A model generated the notes under the pieces. It searched no databases, was not told the DNA's origin, and saw only the letters and a list, made by a program, of their open reading frames with translations. Made by a program: the position numbers and the translations under genes. From positions 87,858 through 151,857 of the forward strand of contig NZ_JAMXSF010000016.1 in assembly GCF_024124545.1 (NCBI RefSeq): DNA of 64,000 bases. Direction: 5' to 3'. Positions 26,274 to 35,548 of this stretch are shown here, in pieces. Every line of letters begins with the position of its first letter. Position 1 is the stretch's first letter. Source of the stretch: Pseudoalteromonas sp. XMcav2-N (lineage in GTDB: Bacteria; Pseudomonadota; Gammaproteobacteria; Enterobacterales; Alteromonadaceae).

Positions 26274-27662
26274 ATGAAGTTAACGAACGAATTCAGCTAC
26301 CCAGGCACACTTAAAATATTGGCACTTATGATGAGCGCCACCGTGCTCAGTGCCTGTGGCTCAGGAGAAAGCCAGAATACGCAGTCAGCGGCTACTGATC
26401 AGAGCACAACGAACCAGAGTAATGAGAGTGCTGAGTCAAATGGCGATGATAGCGGGTCTGATCCGAGTGATACCAGTGATGAGGGTGACCAAGTATCAAA
26501 CAACCCAGATGAAACAAACACGCTACCTGGCTGGATCCTGAGCTCAGAGGCAGAATCAGCCGCAGTTATGTTGGATGATTCGGGACAGCCTGCGCAGGTT
26601 AACGTGCAGGCTGTCAGCGCCATTGAGCAGTCGGGCCAAGGTTATACCGTGGTTATGGCGTCTGGTATGCCAGATTACCAGGTTGTCATCGACGAGGCGG
26701 TATTGACAAGCTTGTCTTCACGGCCCAGAGCTAATTCCGATTTTGCCACAGGTTCGCCCGATGTGGCGATTGGCGATGTGGTAGAGTTTGGTCAGGATAT
26801 AGGATACAACAGCAACACCAGTTGTGCATTAGACGCGGGACAGGGTTACTGGCCGCCGGGTCCGGTATGCCCTGAAGTGATGGACAAAACGGGTACCTTT
26901 CCAAACCAGCCAGCACAGACTAGCGAAACCTGCGAGACGGGCTTAGGGTCGGTAGGTTTTTGGGTTAACGGGACCTCTGTGTATAACTGGGGGGATGGAC
27001 AGAGCTATAACAACGAAGGAGTGTGGCAGACACTGGCACCGGTTGCAGAGCAATATGATGTTGATGTGTGCGGCGGCCATGCTGCACAGGGTGACTATCA
27101 TCACCACTATTACTCGTCATGCCTGGCCGATATGGTAGGGGACACTGGTATGGGTCACTCTCCTATTTATGGTTATGCCGCGGATGGGTATGCGATTTAT
27201 GGCCCCTGGGAGGCGCAAGGGCAACTGGCAATCAGTAGTTGGGAAGTCCGGGACTATAGCGCCAGTGAAGCGACGGGATGCAGCGACGGTGCCCGAAGCT
27301 GTGTTCTGAATGACCAATACGATGTCAGCCAGGGCACCCGTACTGTTTCCAGCGGACCCGGTTTTTCTGCTGTGGTGCGCACGCTGTCCAACAATGAGCT
27401 GGTTGCTGAAAACGGCTACTATAAAGAAGATTTCTATTGGAATACAGCGTTGACTGCTCAGGGCGGTAATTATCTGGACCAATACAATGGCCACAGTGAT
27501 TCTGAGCGTGGCTATCACTATCACGTCACAGCCCGCGAAGAGAATGGCAAACTGATACCGGCATTTCCCTATACGGTAGGCGATAGATTTGCCGGAGAGC
27601 TGCAAAGTAATGCGCTAACCAGTTGCGGTGGCAGACTACCTGGTGGTCCGGGTCGGGGATAG
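26274..27662 (+). CDS. YHYH-domain lipoprotein
   Basis: 462 residues. The signal peptide ends in the lipobox LSAC (Cys28). A low-complexity Ser/Asp/Glu/Asn linker follows (about 30-85). The C-terminal half is a YHYH domain, with HHHYYSSC near 275-285, GHSPIYGYAADGYAIYGPW, and the name-giving GYHYHVT near residue 425. Histidine-rich surfaces suggest metal binding, but the domain's function is not established. GGAG lies 8-11 nt upstream of the ATG. The downstream gene starts 10 bp after the stop and is also His-rich, suggesting one operon. Confidence 0.8.
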   Translation: MKLTNEFSYPGTLKILALMMSATVLSACGSGESQNTQSAATDQSTTNQSNESAESNGDDSGSDPSDTSDEGDQVSNNPDETNTLPGWILSSEAESAAVMLDDSGQPAQVNVQAVSAIEQSGQGYTVVMASGMPDYQVVIDEAVLTSLSSRPRANSDFATGSPDVAIGDVVEFGQDIGYNSNTSCALDAGQGYWPPGPVCPEVMDKTGTFPNQPAQTSETCETGLGSVGFWVNGTSVYNWGDGQSYNNEGVWQTLAPVAEQYDVDVCGGHAAQGDYHHHYYSSCLADMVGDTGMGHSPIYGYAADGYAIYGPWEAQGQLAISSWEVRDYSASEATGCSDGARSCVLNDQYDVSQGTRTVSSGPGFSAVVRTLSNNELVAENGYYKEDFYWNTALTAQGGNYLDQYNGHSDSERGYHYHVTAREENGKLIPAFPYTVGDRFAGELQSNALTSCGGRLPGGPGRG

Positions 27663-27672
27663 GGGCAAATCA

Positions 27673-28158
27673 ATGAAAATATTCGCAATGATCATTGCTG
27701 CATGCCTGTGTGTTAGCAGCACGGTGGCGTTAGCTGATACCGCCATTCACCAACATAAAAGCCTGGAAATTAAGCTGCAAAGCCAGTTACCCAGGGTATC
27801 TTTGACGGTCGTGCGTGACCAAACAGATGGCCTGAATCTGACAATTGGCATTGCTAATTACGTACTAAATTCGCCTGCCGAGGCGGAGCGTAAACAGCAA
27901 ACTCTGACCGGTCATGCTCATCTTTTTATCAATGGGGAGAAAAAAATGCGTGTCTATAGTCAAGATGTACACTTGCCGGCCAGCTGGTTTCAGGAAGGGG
28001 TCAATCAGATTGCGGTATCGCTAAACAGCCATCAGCACGAGAACTGGACCTGGAAAGGCAATACCGTCATGGGGTCGGTGTTTGTTAATTTGGCTGCGCC
28101 TGATCTGGTATTGCACCAGTTTTCTTCTCAGCCATTGCTCAGCCATCACCACCATTAA
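27673..28158 (+). CDS. Small secreted His-rich protein paired with YHYH lipoprotein
   Basis: 161 residues from the ATG at 27673 (MKIFAMIIAACLCVSSTVALA), behind AGGGG; a longer frame runs into the YHYH gene. A cleavable signal peptide (to about residue 21) is followed by a predicted beta-rich domain, with scattered His pairs (HQHKS, HQHEN) and a C-terminal HHHH. No family recognised. The pairing with the YHYH gene suggests a periplasmic metal-related role, which is inference. Confidence 0.65.
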   Translation: MKIFAMIIAACLCVSSTVALADTAIHQHKSLEIKLQSQLPRVSLTVVRDQTDGLNLTIGIANYVLNSPAEAERKQQTLTGHAHLFINGEKKMRVYSQDVHLPASWFQEGVNQIAVSLNSHQHENWTWKGNTVMGSVFVNLAAPDLVLHQFSSQPLLSHHHH

Positions 28159-28166
28159 TACGCAGC

Positions 28167-28190
28167 GCTGGCCACCGTGTTGTGGCCAGC
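28167..28190 (+). terminator. Probable terminator after the YHYH pair
   Basis: GCTGGCCAC (28167-28175), 6-nt loop, GTGGCCAGC (28182-28190), followed by CTTTAA. Nine perfect base pairs with a short U tract, between convergent genes. Confidence 0.6.
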
Positions 28191-28192
28191 CT

Positions 28193-31100
28193 TTAAAAGG
28201 TCTCTTTGAGTAAGTTAAGCATATCCTCGACCGACAGCTTGCCAGCCTGCTCGTTACCTGCCAGCAATTGATCCGCCAGGTCTCGTTTGTGCTGGTGCAG
28301 TGCGACTATTTTCTCTTCTATGGTGTTCTTGGCGATGAGGCGATAGATAGTCACCGGACGTTGCTGACCCATGCGATGAGCTCTGTCAGAGGCCTGTGCT
28401 TCGACAGCCGGGTTCCACCAGGGATCCATATGGATCACATAGTCGGCAGCGGTGAGGTTCAAGCCTGAGCCTCCGGCTTTTAGGCTGATCAAAAACACTT
28501 CGCCATTGCCACGCTGAAACGCATTAACGCGTTCCTGACGTTGTGTGGCAGGTGTACTACCATCCAGATACTGATAAGCTATTGAACGTTCTTCAAGGAG
28601 TGTTTTAATGATCTGAAGGTGGCCCACAAACTGGCTGAAAATGAGCGCCTTATGGTTATTTTGCCGTAATTCATCGAGCAGCTCACCCAGCGCATCCAGC
28701 TTACTGCTGGGCAGCGTGCTTTCTGCCATGACCAGTTTAGGGTGACAGCAGGCCTGGCGGAGTTTAGTCAGCTCTGCCAGCATTTTTATTCGCTGTTCCG
28801 CTGCTGAGCTGGTGCTGGCAGATTCGGTGATCTGATCGATGGCATGCTGTCGCAGCGCTTCATAAAAATTCATCTCATCATCGCTGAGCGAGACAGTCAG
28901 ATTGATTTCGGTTTTTTCTGGCAGCTCAGTGAGGACCTGGCTTTTCAGGCGACGCAGAATAAAGGGCTTTACCAACTGCTTTAGGCTTTGACGCGCTTTA
29001 TGTGCCGCGAGCTTGTCTTGTTCGGCATTTTCCATAGGCTGTGAAAAGCGGGCATTAAAGCGTTTCAGATTACCGAGCAGTCCGGGGTTTATGAAACGAA
29101 ACAGTGACCATAATTCGGTCAGGTTGTTCTCTATTGGGGTGCCAGTGGTGATCATCTTAAATTCGCCCTTGAGAGCACAAGCTGCCACAGTGCGTTTGGC
29201 CAGCGGGTTTTTCAGCGCCTGCGCCTCATCGGCGATGATGGTATGCCATTGCTTGGCTTTTAACAGTTCAGCCTGACGCTGTAACAGGCCATAACTGATC
29301 ACTACGCAATCAAATGGGCCTGCCTGGGTCAACAGCTGCTCGCGCTCTTGCGCACTGTTATGATCGCTAAACAGCATCATGTTTAAAGCTGGTGCAAACT
29401 TACTCGCTTCCTGTTGCCAGTTAAAACACACAGAAGTTGGCGCGATGATCAGGGTTGGCCCTTCACTGGCGCGTGCCAGGATCACGGCCAGAGCCTGTAA
29501 GGTTTTGCCCAGTCCCATGTCATCGGCCAGGCAGGCTCCGGCCCCCCAGTGAGCCAGGCGCATCGCCCAATCGAATCCCGCCAGCTGGTAATCGCGCAGT
29601 TGCGCCTGCAAGGTGGGAGGAACGGTGAGTGTCAGTGCATTGGCCTGGTACATTTTTTTGCTTTGTTCTTCCCAGGCTGGCAGAGTTTTCATGCGCATGC
29701 CTGCGGTGGCTTCGGCCACCTGACCACTGGCAAGCGGGTGGAATTGCCCCTCATCGGTCACCGTATCAAGCTGGGCGAGTTGATTACGTAAGTCTTGAGA
29801 CAGTGCCAAAATTTGTTCACCGTCCAGGCTGACAAAGCGGCCATGGCTGGTGGCCATCAAACTTAACAGCTTTTTCAGCTCAATGACCTGTGCATCATCG
29901 ACCTGAAGCTCTCCGGTTACGTCAAACCACTGATTTTGTTTGCTCATGGCCAGGGCAAGATGTTGGGACTCAAGTGGTTTGCTGAGACGGAACTTCTTCC
30001 CTCTTGGCCAGCGCAGTCTTAATGTCAATTCATTCACAGGCTTTGCAATACATTGCTCGAGCTGCTCCAAGGCTTCCAGCGCCATTTCCAGGTCGTCCAG
30101 TTGCAGTCTATTGTCTGACATAGCCAGGAATGCCGGGCAGTGTTCATCCAGCAACTCCAGCCAGCATTGCTCCCGGGCTAAGTTGCGCTGAGTGGCTACC
30201 CGTTTGTTATCAATTTCTGTTGTCAAATTGGGACTGCCAATGCCTGGATGCAACATCGGACCCTGGTCGCCAAATGGCATACTGACACAATGAAACTCCA
30301 AACCGCCCTGATAGGGGGTGATGTTGACCACCAGCTCTTCGGCTGGTTCCACTGTGCTTAGTCCGGTTTCTACCCCTTCGAGATCGGATTGAATATTCAG
30401 TAAAGGGGCAATGGCTGTGATACTTTCGAGCAGCTTGGGTTTGGCGGCTTTGGGTACCACCAACCCGCTCTCACCGATGATCTCTGCCACTTGCAGGTGC
30501 TGACGTGTGAACAGGGTAAACCCATAGCGATGCCCCTGAAGTGAATAGAAGGCGTATTCGTCCTGTCTGGCATGTTCATCCAGCTGCATTCGGTAGTCTA
30601 TTCCTTGAGGCAGGTTAGGGATCGACATCATCAGCTCATCGCCGTTATCGCGGATCTGAAGCTCAGCCGGATATTCAGTCAGTTCAATTTCTGTATTTAA
30701 ATCCTCGCCCAGATACAGGTTTTGAGCGCCCGCCGCTGCGCTTAGCGCACTTGCGCCTTCGAGCTCAAATGTGCGTCCACCATAGTAGCTGTGGTTTTCA
30801 TATACCCGAATGGCCGCGATGATCTCTTTATCCTTGCCGCTCAGGTATTCAAAGCTCTCTGGCTCGTCGATTAACCTTTTCAGCGCGACATTGCGGCCCT
30901 TGCTCCAGCCTTGTTTCCCCAGTTTTTGTTCCCGAGGCTTCAGAGTGAGGTCAAATCGTGATTGCTCAAGCTGCCAGATGAGTCGATGGCTCTGTGGTGA
31001 TTTATCCTCAGTGGCTGCGTGATGTGGTGCCAGGTTTTGCAGCTTTTCCAGAGCCAGTTCCCAGCCGCTTTTTTGTTCTATCAGATTGGCAAAGTTGAGC

Positions 31101-32434
31101 ACCAATCGCTGAGGTAGGCTGGGGACCGGAGCCTGATGGAGCAGCAAAAGATCCGCCCCCATACAGGCAAACAAAGGTTGCTGCATTGTGCTGAAAGTCG
31201 TACAGGCCTCGCTGAGGCGATTTAGCCTGGCTGCTTGTGCGCGGGCACCCGTCCAGTGCGTAGCAAGGGCAATCAGTAACTGCAGCAGGGCAAAATCAAA
31301 GGGCTGCGTATTCCTGAGTACTTCATAATCTTGATATTGTTCACTGAATGTCTGAGCCTCATTGAGGCATTCGGTAAGATACTCTAGTAAGTTCAGAATG
31401 GCGTAGTTAAATGTGGGGGCTTTTTTATCCGCAGCTTCAGCCCGAACCAACTGGCGCACTGTTTTAAATAGCTGGGGCTGACCCTGGCAGGCCTCGACCA
31501 AAATGGTCAGTTTATGAAACAGGCCAGGCAGGCCACCCAGATATTGCTGTTTGCGTCGGGCCAGTTTGTTTTTGGCCACGATGGCTTGTTCAAATAATGT
31601 GTGTGCGGTTTGCTGCTCGCCAGAGCACATGGCCACAATTGCACGTAACTGCAATGCATAGCAGCTGGTGTCGTTGCCAAGACTGGCGATACATTGATCC
31701 AACTGTGCGCGATACAGGTATTGCTCGGCCAGTAAGCAGTGCAGCAGCTGATTGTCAGGCTGACGCTGACAAAGCTGCTCTATCAGCTTGAGCGCGGCAA
31801 AATTATTCTGACAGTCACTTCGTAAGGAATGAACTAATGTGGCACACGCCTGATATAGTAACAGCGGCGGTAGCTCAGCCAGACGGTCGGCGTCTGCCGG
31901 AAAAAACAGCGTATCGACTAACACCTGGTTGGTGTAATGATCCAAGTATTGCGGATTCTTGTGAAACGACAGCAGGTCCGCGGCTTTGTCATATTGGCCA
32001 AGCATGAGCAGGTCGCGGATAAAACGCTGTTCGTCCGAAAAATCACGTTCCCATTCATACAGGTTGATTATAGGCACGATTTGTTCGGCGTAATTCAAAG
32101 TGCTCATAAAGCGATCTTCACGCAACGCGTTGTGACACAAAGAGGCTTCAATGAGCGGCTGCACCCTGAGGCCCTTTTGATTGCTGAGCAACAACCCGGC
32201 TTCTGCCAGAGTGGTTCTTTGTTCTGGCAGCATACCCTGACTGAGCGCGGCTAAGTCGTGAACCTGTGCTTCAACCAATAACTTTAGCAAACGTTTTAGT
32301 TTACTTATTGCGACTGGTTTGCCGATCAATGCCAGGACTTCCAGCATGATCTGTTGTTCTTCAGGCAGCTGTGCGTAGCGTGTCAGGAGTTCTGTTATTT
32401 GTGTCTGACTGAAAGGGGTATAGTGCATGCTCAT
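28193..32434 (-). CDS. SNF2-family DNA-dependent ATPase
   Basis: 1413 residues. The C-terminal third is a complete SNF2 helicase: motif I DDMGLGKT (about residue 975), motif II DEAQ (about 1067), TTGTPIENNLTELWSL, and motif VI QASDRAHRMGQQRPV (about 1348). The first 900 or so residues are alpha-helical with TPR-like repeats and then a beta-rich region, typical of large bacterial SNF2 proteins. It likely remodels protein-DNA complexes; a RapA role is not supported because the N-terminal Tudor-like domains are not evident. Single gene; no nuclease or methylase is adjacent, so nothing ties it to a DISARM-like defence system. Confidence 0.88.
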   Translation of the reverse strand: MSMHYTPFSQTQITELLTRYAQLPEEQQIMLEVLALIGKPVAISKLKRLLKLLVEAQVHDLAALSQGMLPEQRTTLAEAGLLLSNQKGLRVQPLIEASLCHNALREDRFMSTLNYAEQIVPIINLYEWERDFSDEQRFIRDLLMLGQYDKAADLLSFHKNPQYLDHYTNQVLVDTLFFPADADRLAELPPLLLYQACATLVHSLRSDCQNNFAALKLIEQLCQRQPDNQLLHCLLAEQYLYRAQLDQCIASLGNDTSCYALQLRAIVAMCSGEQQTAHTLFEQAIVAKNKLARRKQQYLGGLPGLFHKLTILVEACQGQPQLFKTVRQLVRAEAADKKAPTFNYAILNLLEYLTECLNEAQTFSEQYQDYEVLRNTQPFDFALLQLLIALATHWTGARAQAARLNRLSEACTTFSTMQQPLFACMGADLLLLHQAPVPSLPQRLVLNFANLIEQKSGWELALEKLQNLAPHHAATEDKSPQSHRLIWQLEQSRFDLTLKPREQKLGKQGWSKGRNVALKRLIDEPESFEYLSGKDKEIIAAIRVYENHSYYGGRTFELEGASALSAAAGAQNLYLGEDLNTEIELTEYPAELQIRDNGDELMMSIPNLPQGIDYRMQLDEHARQDEYAFYSLQGHRYGFTLFTRQHLQVAEIIGESGLVVPKAAKPKLLESITAIAPLLNIQSDLEGVETGLSTVEPAEELVVNITPYQGGLEFHCVSMPFGDQGPMLHPGIGSPNLTTEIDNKRVATQRNLAREQCWLELLDEHCPAFLAMSDNRLQLDDLEMALEALEQLEQCIAKPVNELTLRLRWPRGKKFRLSKPLESQHLALAMSKQNQWFDVTGELQVDDAQVIELKKLLSLMATSHGRFVSLDGEQILALSQDLRNQLAQLDTVTDEGQFHPLASGQVAEATAGMRMKTLPAWEEQSKKMYQANALTLTVPPTLQAQLRDYQLAGFDWAMRLAHWGAGACLADDMGLGKTLQALAVILARASEGPTLIIAPTSVCFNWQQEASKFAPALNMMLFSDHNSAQEREQLLTQAGPFDCVVISYGLLQRQAELLKAKQWHTIIADEAQALKNPLAKRTVAACALKGEFKMITTGTPIENNLTELWSLFRFINPGLLGNLKRFNARFSQPMENAEQDKLAAHKARQSLKQLVKPFILRRLKSQVLTELPEKTEINLTVSLSDDEMNFYEALRQHAIDQITESASTSSAAEQRIKMLAELTKLRQACCHPKLVMAESTLPSSKLDALGELLDELRQNNHKALIFSQFVGHLQIIKTLLEERSIAYQYLDGSTPATQRQERVNAFQRGNGEVFLISLKAGGSGLNLTAADYVIHMDPWWNPAVEAQASDRAHRMGQQRPVTIYRLIAKNTIEEKIVALHQHKRDLADQLLAGNEQAGKLSVEDMLNLLKETF

Positions 32435-32505
32435 GGACCTAACCAGGCCGTGCTCCGCAAGTTATTGTTAATTGCGAAGCAAAGTAGCAGATGCGAGGTA
32501 CGCGC

Positions 32506-33027
32506 TCAAGTCAAACCAGCCACAGAGAAAGTATAATACAGCTGCGAGCCGCTGTTTTGCGACTGAGCCTGGCAAAGTACAAAGCCCGCTTTTTCCAGCA
32601 CTTTTATTGAAGCGGGGTTATCGGCTGCAACGCCGGCATTGAGTATGGCATCAGGCTGAATTTCTCGCAGATGGGTCACCAGCCCCTGCAGTAGCTCACT
32701 GGCATAACCCTGACCCCAGTGTGCTTCGCCTATTAAATAGCCAAGTTGTATGGTATTGGTTGAAAAGTACAACATTGTCAGGCCGAGGCACTGTGCTTGT
32801 TTATCTCGCACCAGTAACAGGTCACAGCGTGCGAGTTTGTCTTTTATCCAATCAATAAGCTGAGCCGGAGATTGTGGGCAGTGTTGCCAGTCTTCGGGTA
32901 AAAAGTGCACTGTATTCGGTGTCAGCAAGTGTATTAACTGGTTTGACTGTGCCGGTCTGAGCTCGTTGATTAGCAAGGATGCGGGGATGACCTCTAACCT
33001 GGCCGTACTGAATTCAAGCTTTGTCAT
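32506..33027 (-). CDS. GNAT acetyltransferase (RimJ/RimL-like)
   Basis: 173 residues. Starts TARLEVIPASL, as in RimJ/L-type acetyltransferases, with the acetyl-CoA loop GEAHWGQGYASELL and the terminal NPASIKVLEKAGF. Acceptor substrate unknown. It overlaps the preceding membrane-protein gene by 14 bp and uses an AGGAG inside that gene, so the two are translationally coupled. Confidence 0.85.
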   Translation of the reverse strand: MTKLEFSTARLEVIPASLLINELRPAQSNQLIHLLTPNTVHFLPEDWQHCPQSPAQLIDWIKDKLARCDLLLVRDKQAQCLGLTMLYFSTNTIQLGYLIGEAHWGQGYASELLQGLVTHLREIQPDAILNAGVAADNPASIKVLEKAGFVLCQAQSQNSGSQLYYTFSVAGLT

Positions 33028-33439
33028 GAACTTGCTCCTTTGTGTTGACTTGCGCTTCTGACATGCCTGCTTTAAATGCCTGAGTGAGCTCGTGCCCTTT
33101 TATTGCCGGTAATGCGAGTGCTTTCAGAGCCAGGCTGCCAATCATGATCAGTAACGCCGTGACCAGCGCATCCAGACCCATACCGATCATTGTACCAGCC
33201 AGACCAAATGACTCGGTTAAAGTGGTCAGCTCAGGCAAAGTATAGACTCCAGTGAGCAGCTGTAGGGTTAAGGCAGCCCAGAAACCAAAGCAGTACGGGC
33301 AGTGCCAGGCTGAATACAAATAGGCCAGTGGAGCCGGTAAACGCGCCACCAGAGCGTTGAACCAGGTACCCCAGTCGGGTAACTTTTCCCACACAAGTAC
33401 ATGAATGGACAGCCCCATCAAAACGAGTGACAAAGTCAT
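33014..33439 (-). CDS. DUF1360-like membrane protein
   Basis: 141 residues with three to four hydrophobic segments and the CPYCFGFW motif, resembling DUF1360 inner-membrane proteins. AAGGAG lies 6 nt before the ATG. It forms a two-gene unit with the GNAT and is divergent from an AraC-type regulator 122 bp away, which may control it. No function known. Confidence 0.6.
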   Translation of the reverse strand: MTLSLVLMGLSIHVLVWEKLPDWGTWFNALVARLPAPLAYLYSAWHCPYCFGFWAALTLQLLTGVYTLPELTTLTESFGLAGTMIGMGLDALVTALLIMIGSLALKALALPAIKGHELTQAFKAGMSEAQVNTKEQVHDKA

Positions 33440-33561
33440 GTGTGTCTCCTTAAAATCGGTGTATTGTTTTATCTGTGTCTATTATTCTCAATAAAGCTAG
33501 CTGGTGTTATTGTTGGGTTTTTGATTTAATCGGCTTATTTTAAGATTGCGGGTGAAATAAG

Positions 33562-34368
33562 ATGACCAATCATGTTGCAGCCTGTGGTCAGATGAAAGTG
33601 GCCAGACTGGCACAAGAGCCGCATGGCACACACAGCGAGAGTGTTTTAAGTTTTATTCGTTCAGGCTCACTGGATATGTTACATGGGGAGACTTTTACCG
33701 CCACGCAGGGCATGTTTGTGCTGGTGCCCGGCGGGATGCCACATACTTTATTGTCGGGGTCCGACTTACATGTTCACTGGATGAGCTTTTGCCCTGACTG
33801 TCTGGGGCTTGAACCCGATGCCGCTTTATTGCAACCTTTTCAGCAGGTGCGCCTGGGTGCTTTACCTGCATTGACCTTGTCAGGTGAGCGCGTCGAATTT
33901 GTTCAGACTTTATATCAGGAGTTTGAACTGGCGTTGCAGCAGGCATTGCCACTGGAGGTCATGAAGAGCTTTGTATTTTTGCTGCTGCACGAAGTGTCAC
34001 TGGCGCAACAACCCGTTAGCTGGCGTGCGGGCATGCATCCTAAAGTGGTCGCGGCACTGTCCTACATAGAGAGTCAGGGGTTGCAGCCGGTTTCTTTGCA
34101 GGGGGTGGCCGACGCGGTGTTCGTGAGTGCCCCTTATCTGGCCACTCTATTTAAACGAGAAACGGGTTACTCAGTCGGTCAATGGCTCACAAAAAAGCGC
34201 CTTGGTGAAGCCTGTAATCGCCTCATGCATACGCATACACCGATTGCGACCTTGGTTGAAGAGCTTGGTTGGTCAGACACCACTCATTTTATTCGCCAGT
34301 TTAAGGCAGCCTATGGGGTGACGCCTGCGCTGTGGCGCAGGCAGCACAGCCTGAAACAAGCGCGTTAA
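33562..34368 (+). CDS. AraC-family transcriptional regulator
   Basis: 268 residues. The N-terminal cupin-like sensor (about 1-150) includes PGGMPHTLLSG; the C-terminal double helix-turn-helix (about 165-262) shows SLQGVADAVFVSAPYLATLF and the closing FIRQFKAAYGVTPALWR. It is divergent from the DUF1360-like/GNAT pair, its most likely target. Effector unknown. Confidence 0.87.
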   Translation: MTNHVAACGQMKVARLAQEPHGTHSESVLSFIRSGSLDMLHGETFTATQGMFVLVPGGMPHTLLSGSDLHVHWMSFCPDCLGLEPDAALLQPFQQVRLGALPALTLSGERVEFVQTLYQEFELALQQALPLEVMKSFVFLLLHEVSLAQQPVSWRAGMHPKVVAALSYIESQGLQPVSLQGVADAVFVSAPYLATLFKRETGYSVGQWLTKKRLGEACNRLMHTHTPIATLVEELGWSDTTHFIRQFKAAYGVTPALWRRQHSLKQAR

Positions 34369-34548
34369 TGATATGTACCGCTCGTGTGTAAAAAACACAC
34401 AGTCATGAGAGGGTTAAATTACTGATCTTAAGCTTTTAATCCATTTCATAAAGCACAGACGCATGATAAGTTAGTCATAACATGTTAACGGGTATTTATT
34501 TGTGCGCCTGCTATAATTGCAATCGGGACCGAAAAAAACCGGTCTGGG

Positions 34549-35517
34549 TTGAGCCGAAGAATCACAGTAATAGGTAAATGCACTTTGTTTAAGGAAATTG
34601 AAGACCTGAGCGAGAGTCTGGTGTTGATTGTTGAAGACTCAATGCTGACGCAAAAAGTCATCTCGTGCTTTTTAGAGGGGGTTTGTTCGGTACATATGGT
34701 GACATCTGGCGAAAAGGCAATTGAGTTTTGCCGTGCTACACCGCCAGACCTGATCCTGATGGACTGGGTATTGGAAGGTATGTCTGGAGTAGAGGCCTGC
34801 AAACAGCTACAGGAAATGGAGGGGCTGTCTGATATTCCCATTATTTTTGTGACCTCCAATATCAGTGAGCAACAACAGGACTTGTGCTGGGATGCCGGCG
34901 CAGTCGACTTCATTCCTAAACCTATCGTAGCCAAGACTCTGATTAACAGGGTTAAAACTCATTTAAAATACAAACAGCAGGCCGATACGCTCAAGCGCTA
35001 TTCGTATTACGATGGCCTGACAAAAGTATTCAACCGGCGCTTTTTTGATATGGAAGGAGCGCGTCAGTTCAAACAGAGCGTTCGTCAGCAACATACCTGC
35101 TCAGTGGTTATGCTGGATATCGATCACTTTAAAAAATTCAATGACCGCTATGGTCACTTGAATGGCGACGATGCCCTTAAGGCCGTTGCCAGTGCGATTG
35201 ATGGCCAGATACGCAGACCAATGGACGGGGTGTATCGCTACGGTGGCGAGGAATTTGCCATCTTACTACCAGACACAGAGCCAGACGGGGCGAAACAGCT
35301 TGCCGATCAATTTGTTGATGCCGTCAAAGCGTTGGCCATTGTCCATGAAGATTCGGAGTTTGGGGTGGTTACTATCAGTGCGGGTGTTGCGAGTAATAAT
35401 CGGGGTGAACACTATCAGGGTTTGGCGCAGCTGATTGCTGCGGCGGATGAAGCGCTCTATAACGCAAAACACCAGGGTCGAAATCAGGCCTGTGTGGCAG
35501 AAAAAAAGGGCGCTTAG
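34549..35517 (+). CDS. Receiver-GGDEF diguanylate cyclase response regulator
   Basis: Up to 322 residues. Receiver (about 22-140) with acidic pocket VEDS and phospho-acceptor in LILMDWVLEG; GGDEF domain (about 155-315) with active site GGEEF and an inhibitory-site RPMD five residues before it, so it should make cyclic di-GMP under product feedback. The PleD-like layout lacks a second receiver. The frame opens with a TTG at 34549; a TTG at 34585 with TAGGT upstream is an equally credible start. No partner kinase is adjacent. The stop codon lies inside a terminator loop. Confidence 0.88.
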   Translation: MSRRITVIGKCTLFKEIEDLSESLVLIVEDSMLTQKVISCFLEGVCSVHMVTSGEKAIEFCRATPPDLILMDWVLEGMSGVEACKQLQEMEGLSDIPIIFVTSNISEQQQDLCWDAGAVDFIPKPIVAKTLINRVKTHLKYKQQADTLKRYSYYDGLTKVFNRRFFDMEGARQFKQSVRQQHTCSVVMLDIDHFKKFNDRYGHLNGDDALKAVASAIDGQIRRPMDGVYRYGGEEFAILLPDTEPDGAKQLADQFVDAVKALAIVHEDSEFGVVTISAGVASNNRGEHYQGLAQLIAAADEALYNAKHQGRNQACVAEKKGA

Positions 35518-35525
35518 GCCCTTTT
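35504..35525. terminator. Bidirectional terminator overlapping a stop codon
   Basis: AAAAGGGC (35504-35511), loop GCTTAG, GCCCTTTT (35518-35525), with more A residues to the left. The loop contains the TAG stop of the cyclase gene; the hairpin serves the convergent transporter as well. Confidence 0.75.
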
Positions 35526-35548
35526 CAATTGACTGCTAGTACTACGGC

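Noticed and set aside
27117..27605. 162-codon minus-strand frame in the YHYH gene
   Set aside because: Antisense to a well-supported lipoprotein gene; no independent evidence.
28193..32434. DISARM-like or other anti-phage system built on the SNF2 protein
   Set aside because: No partner genes (methylase, DUF1998, PLD nuclease) are nearby.
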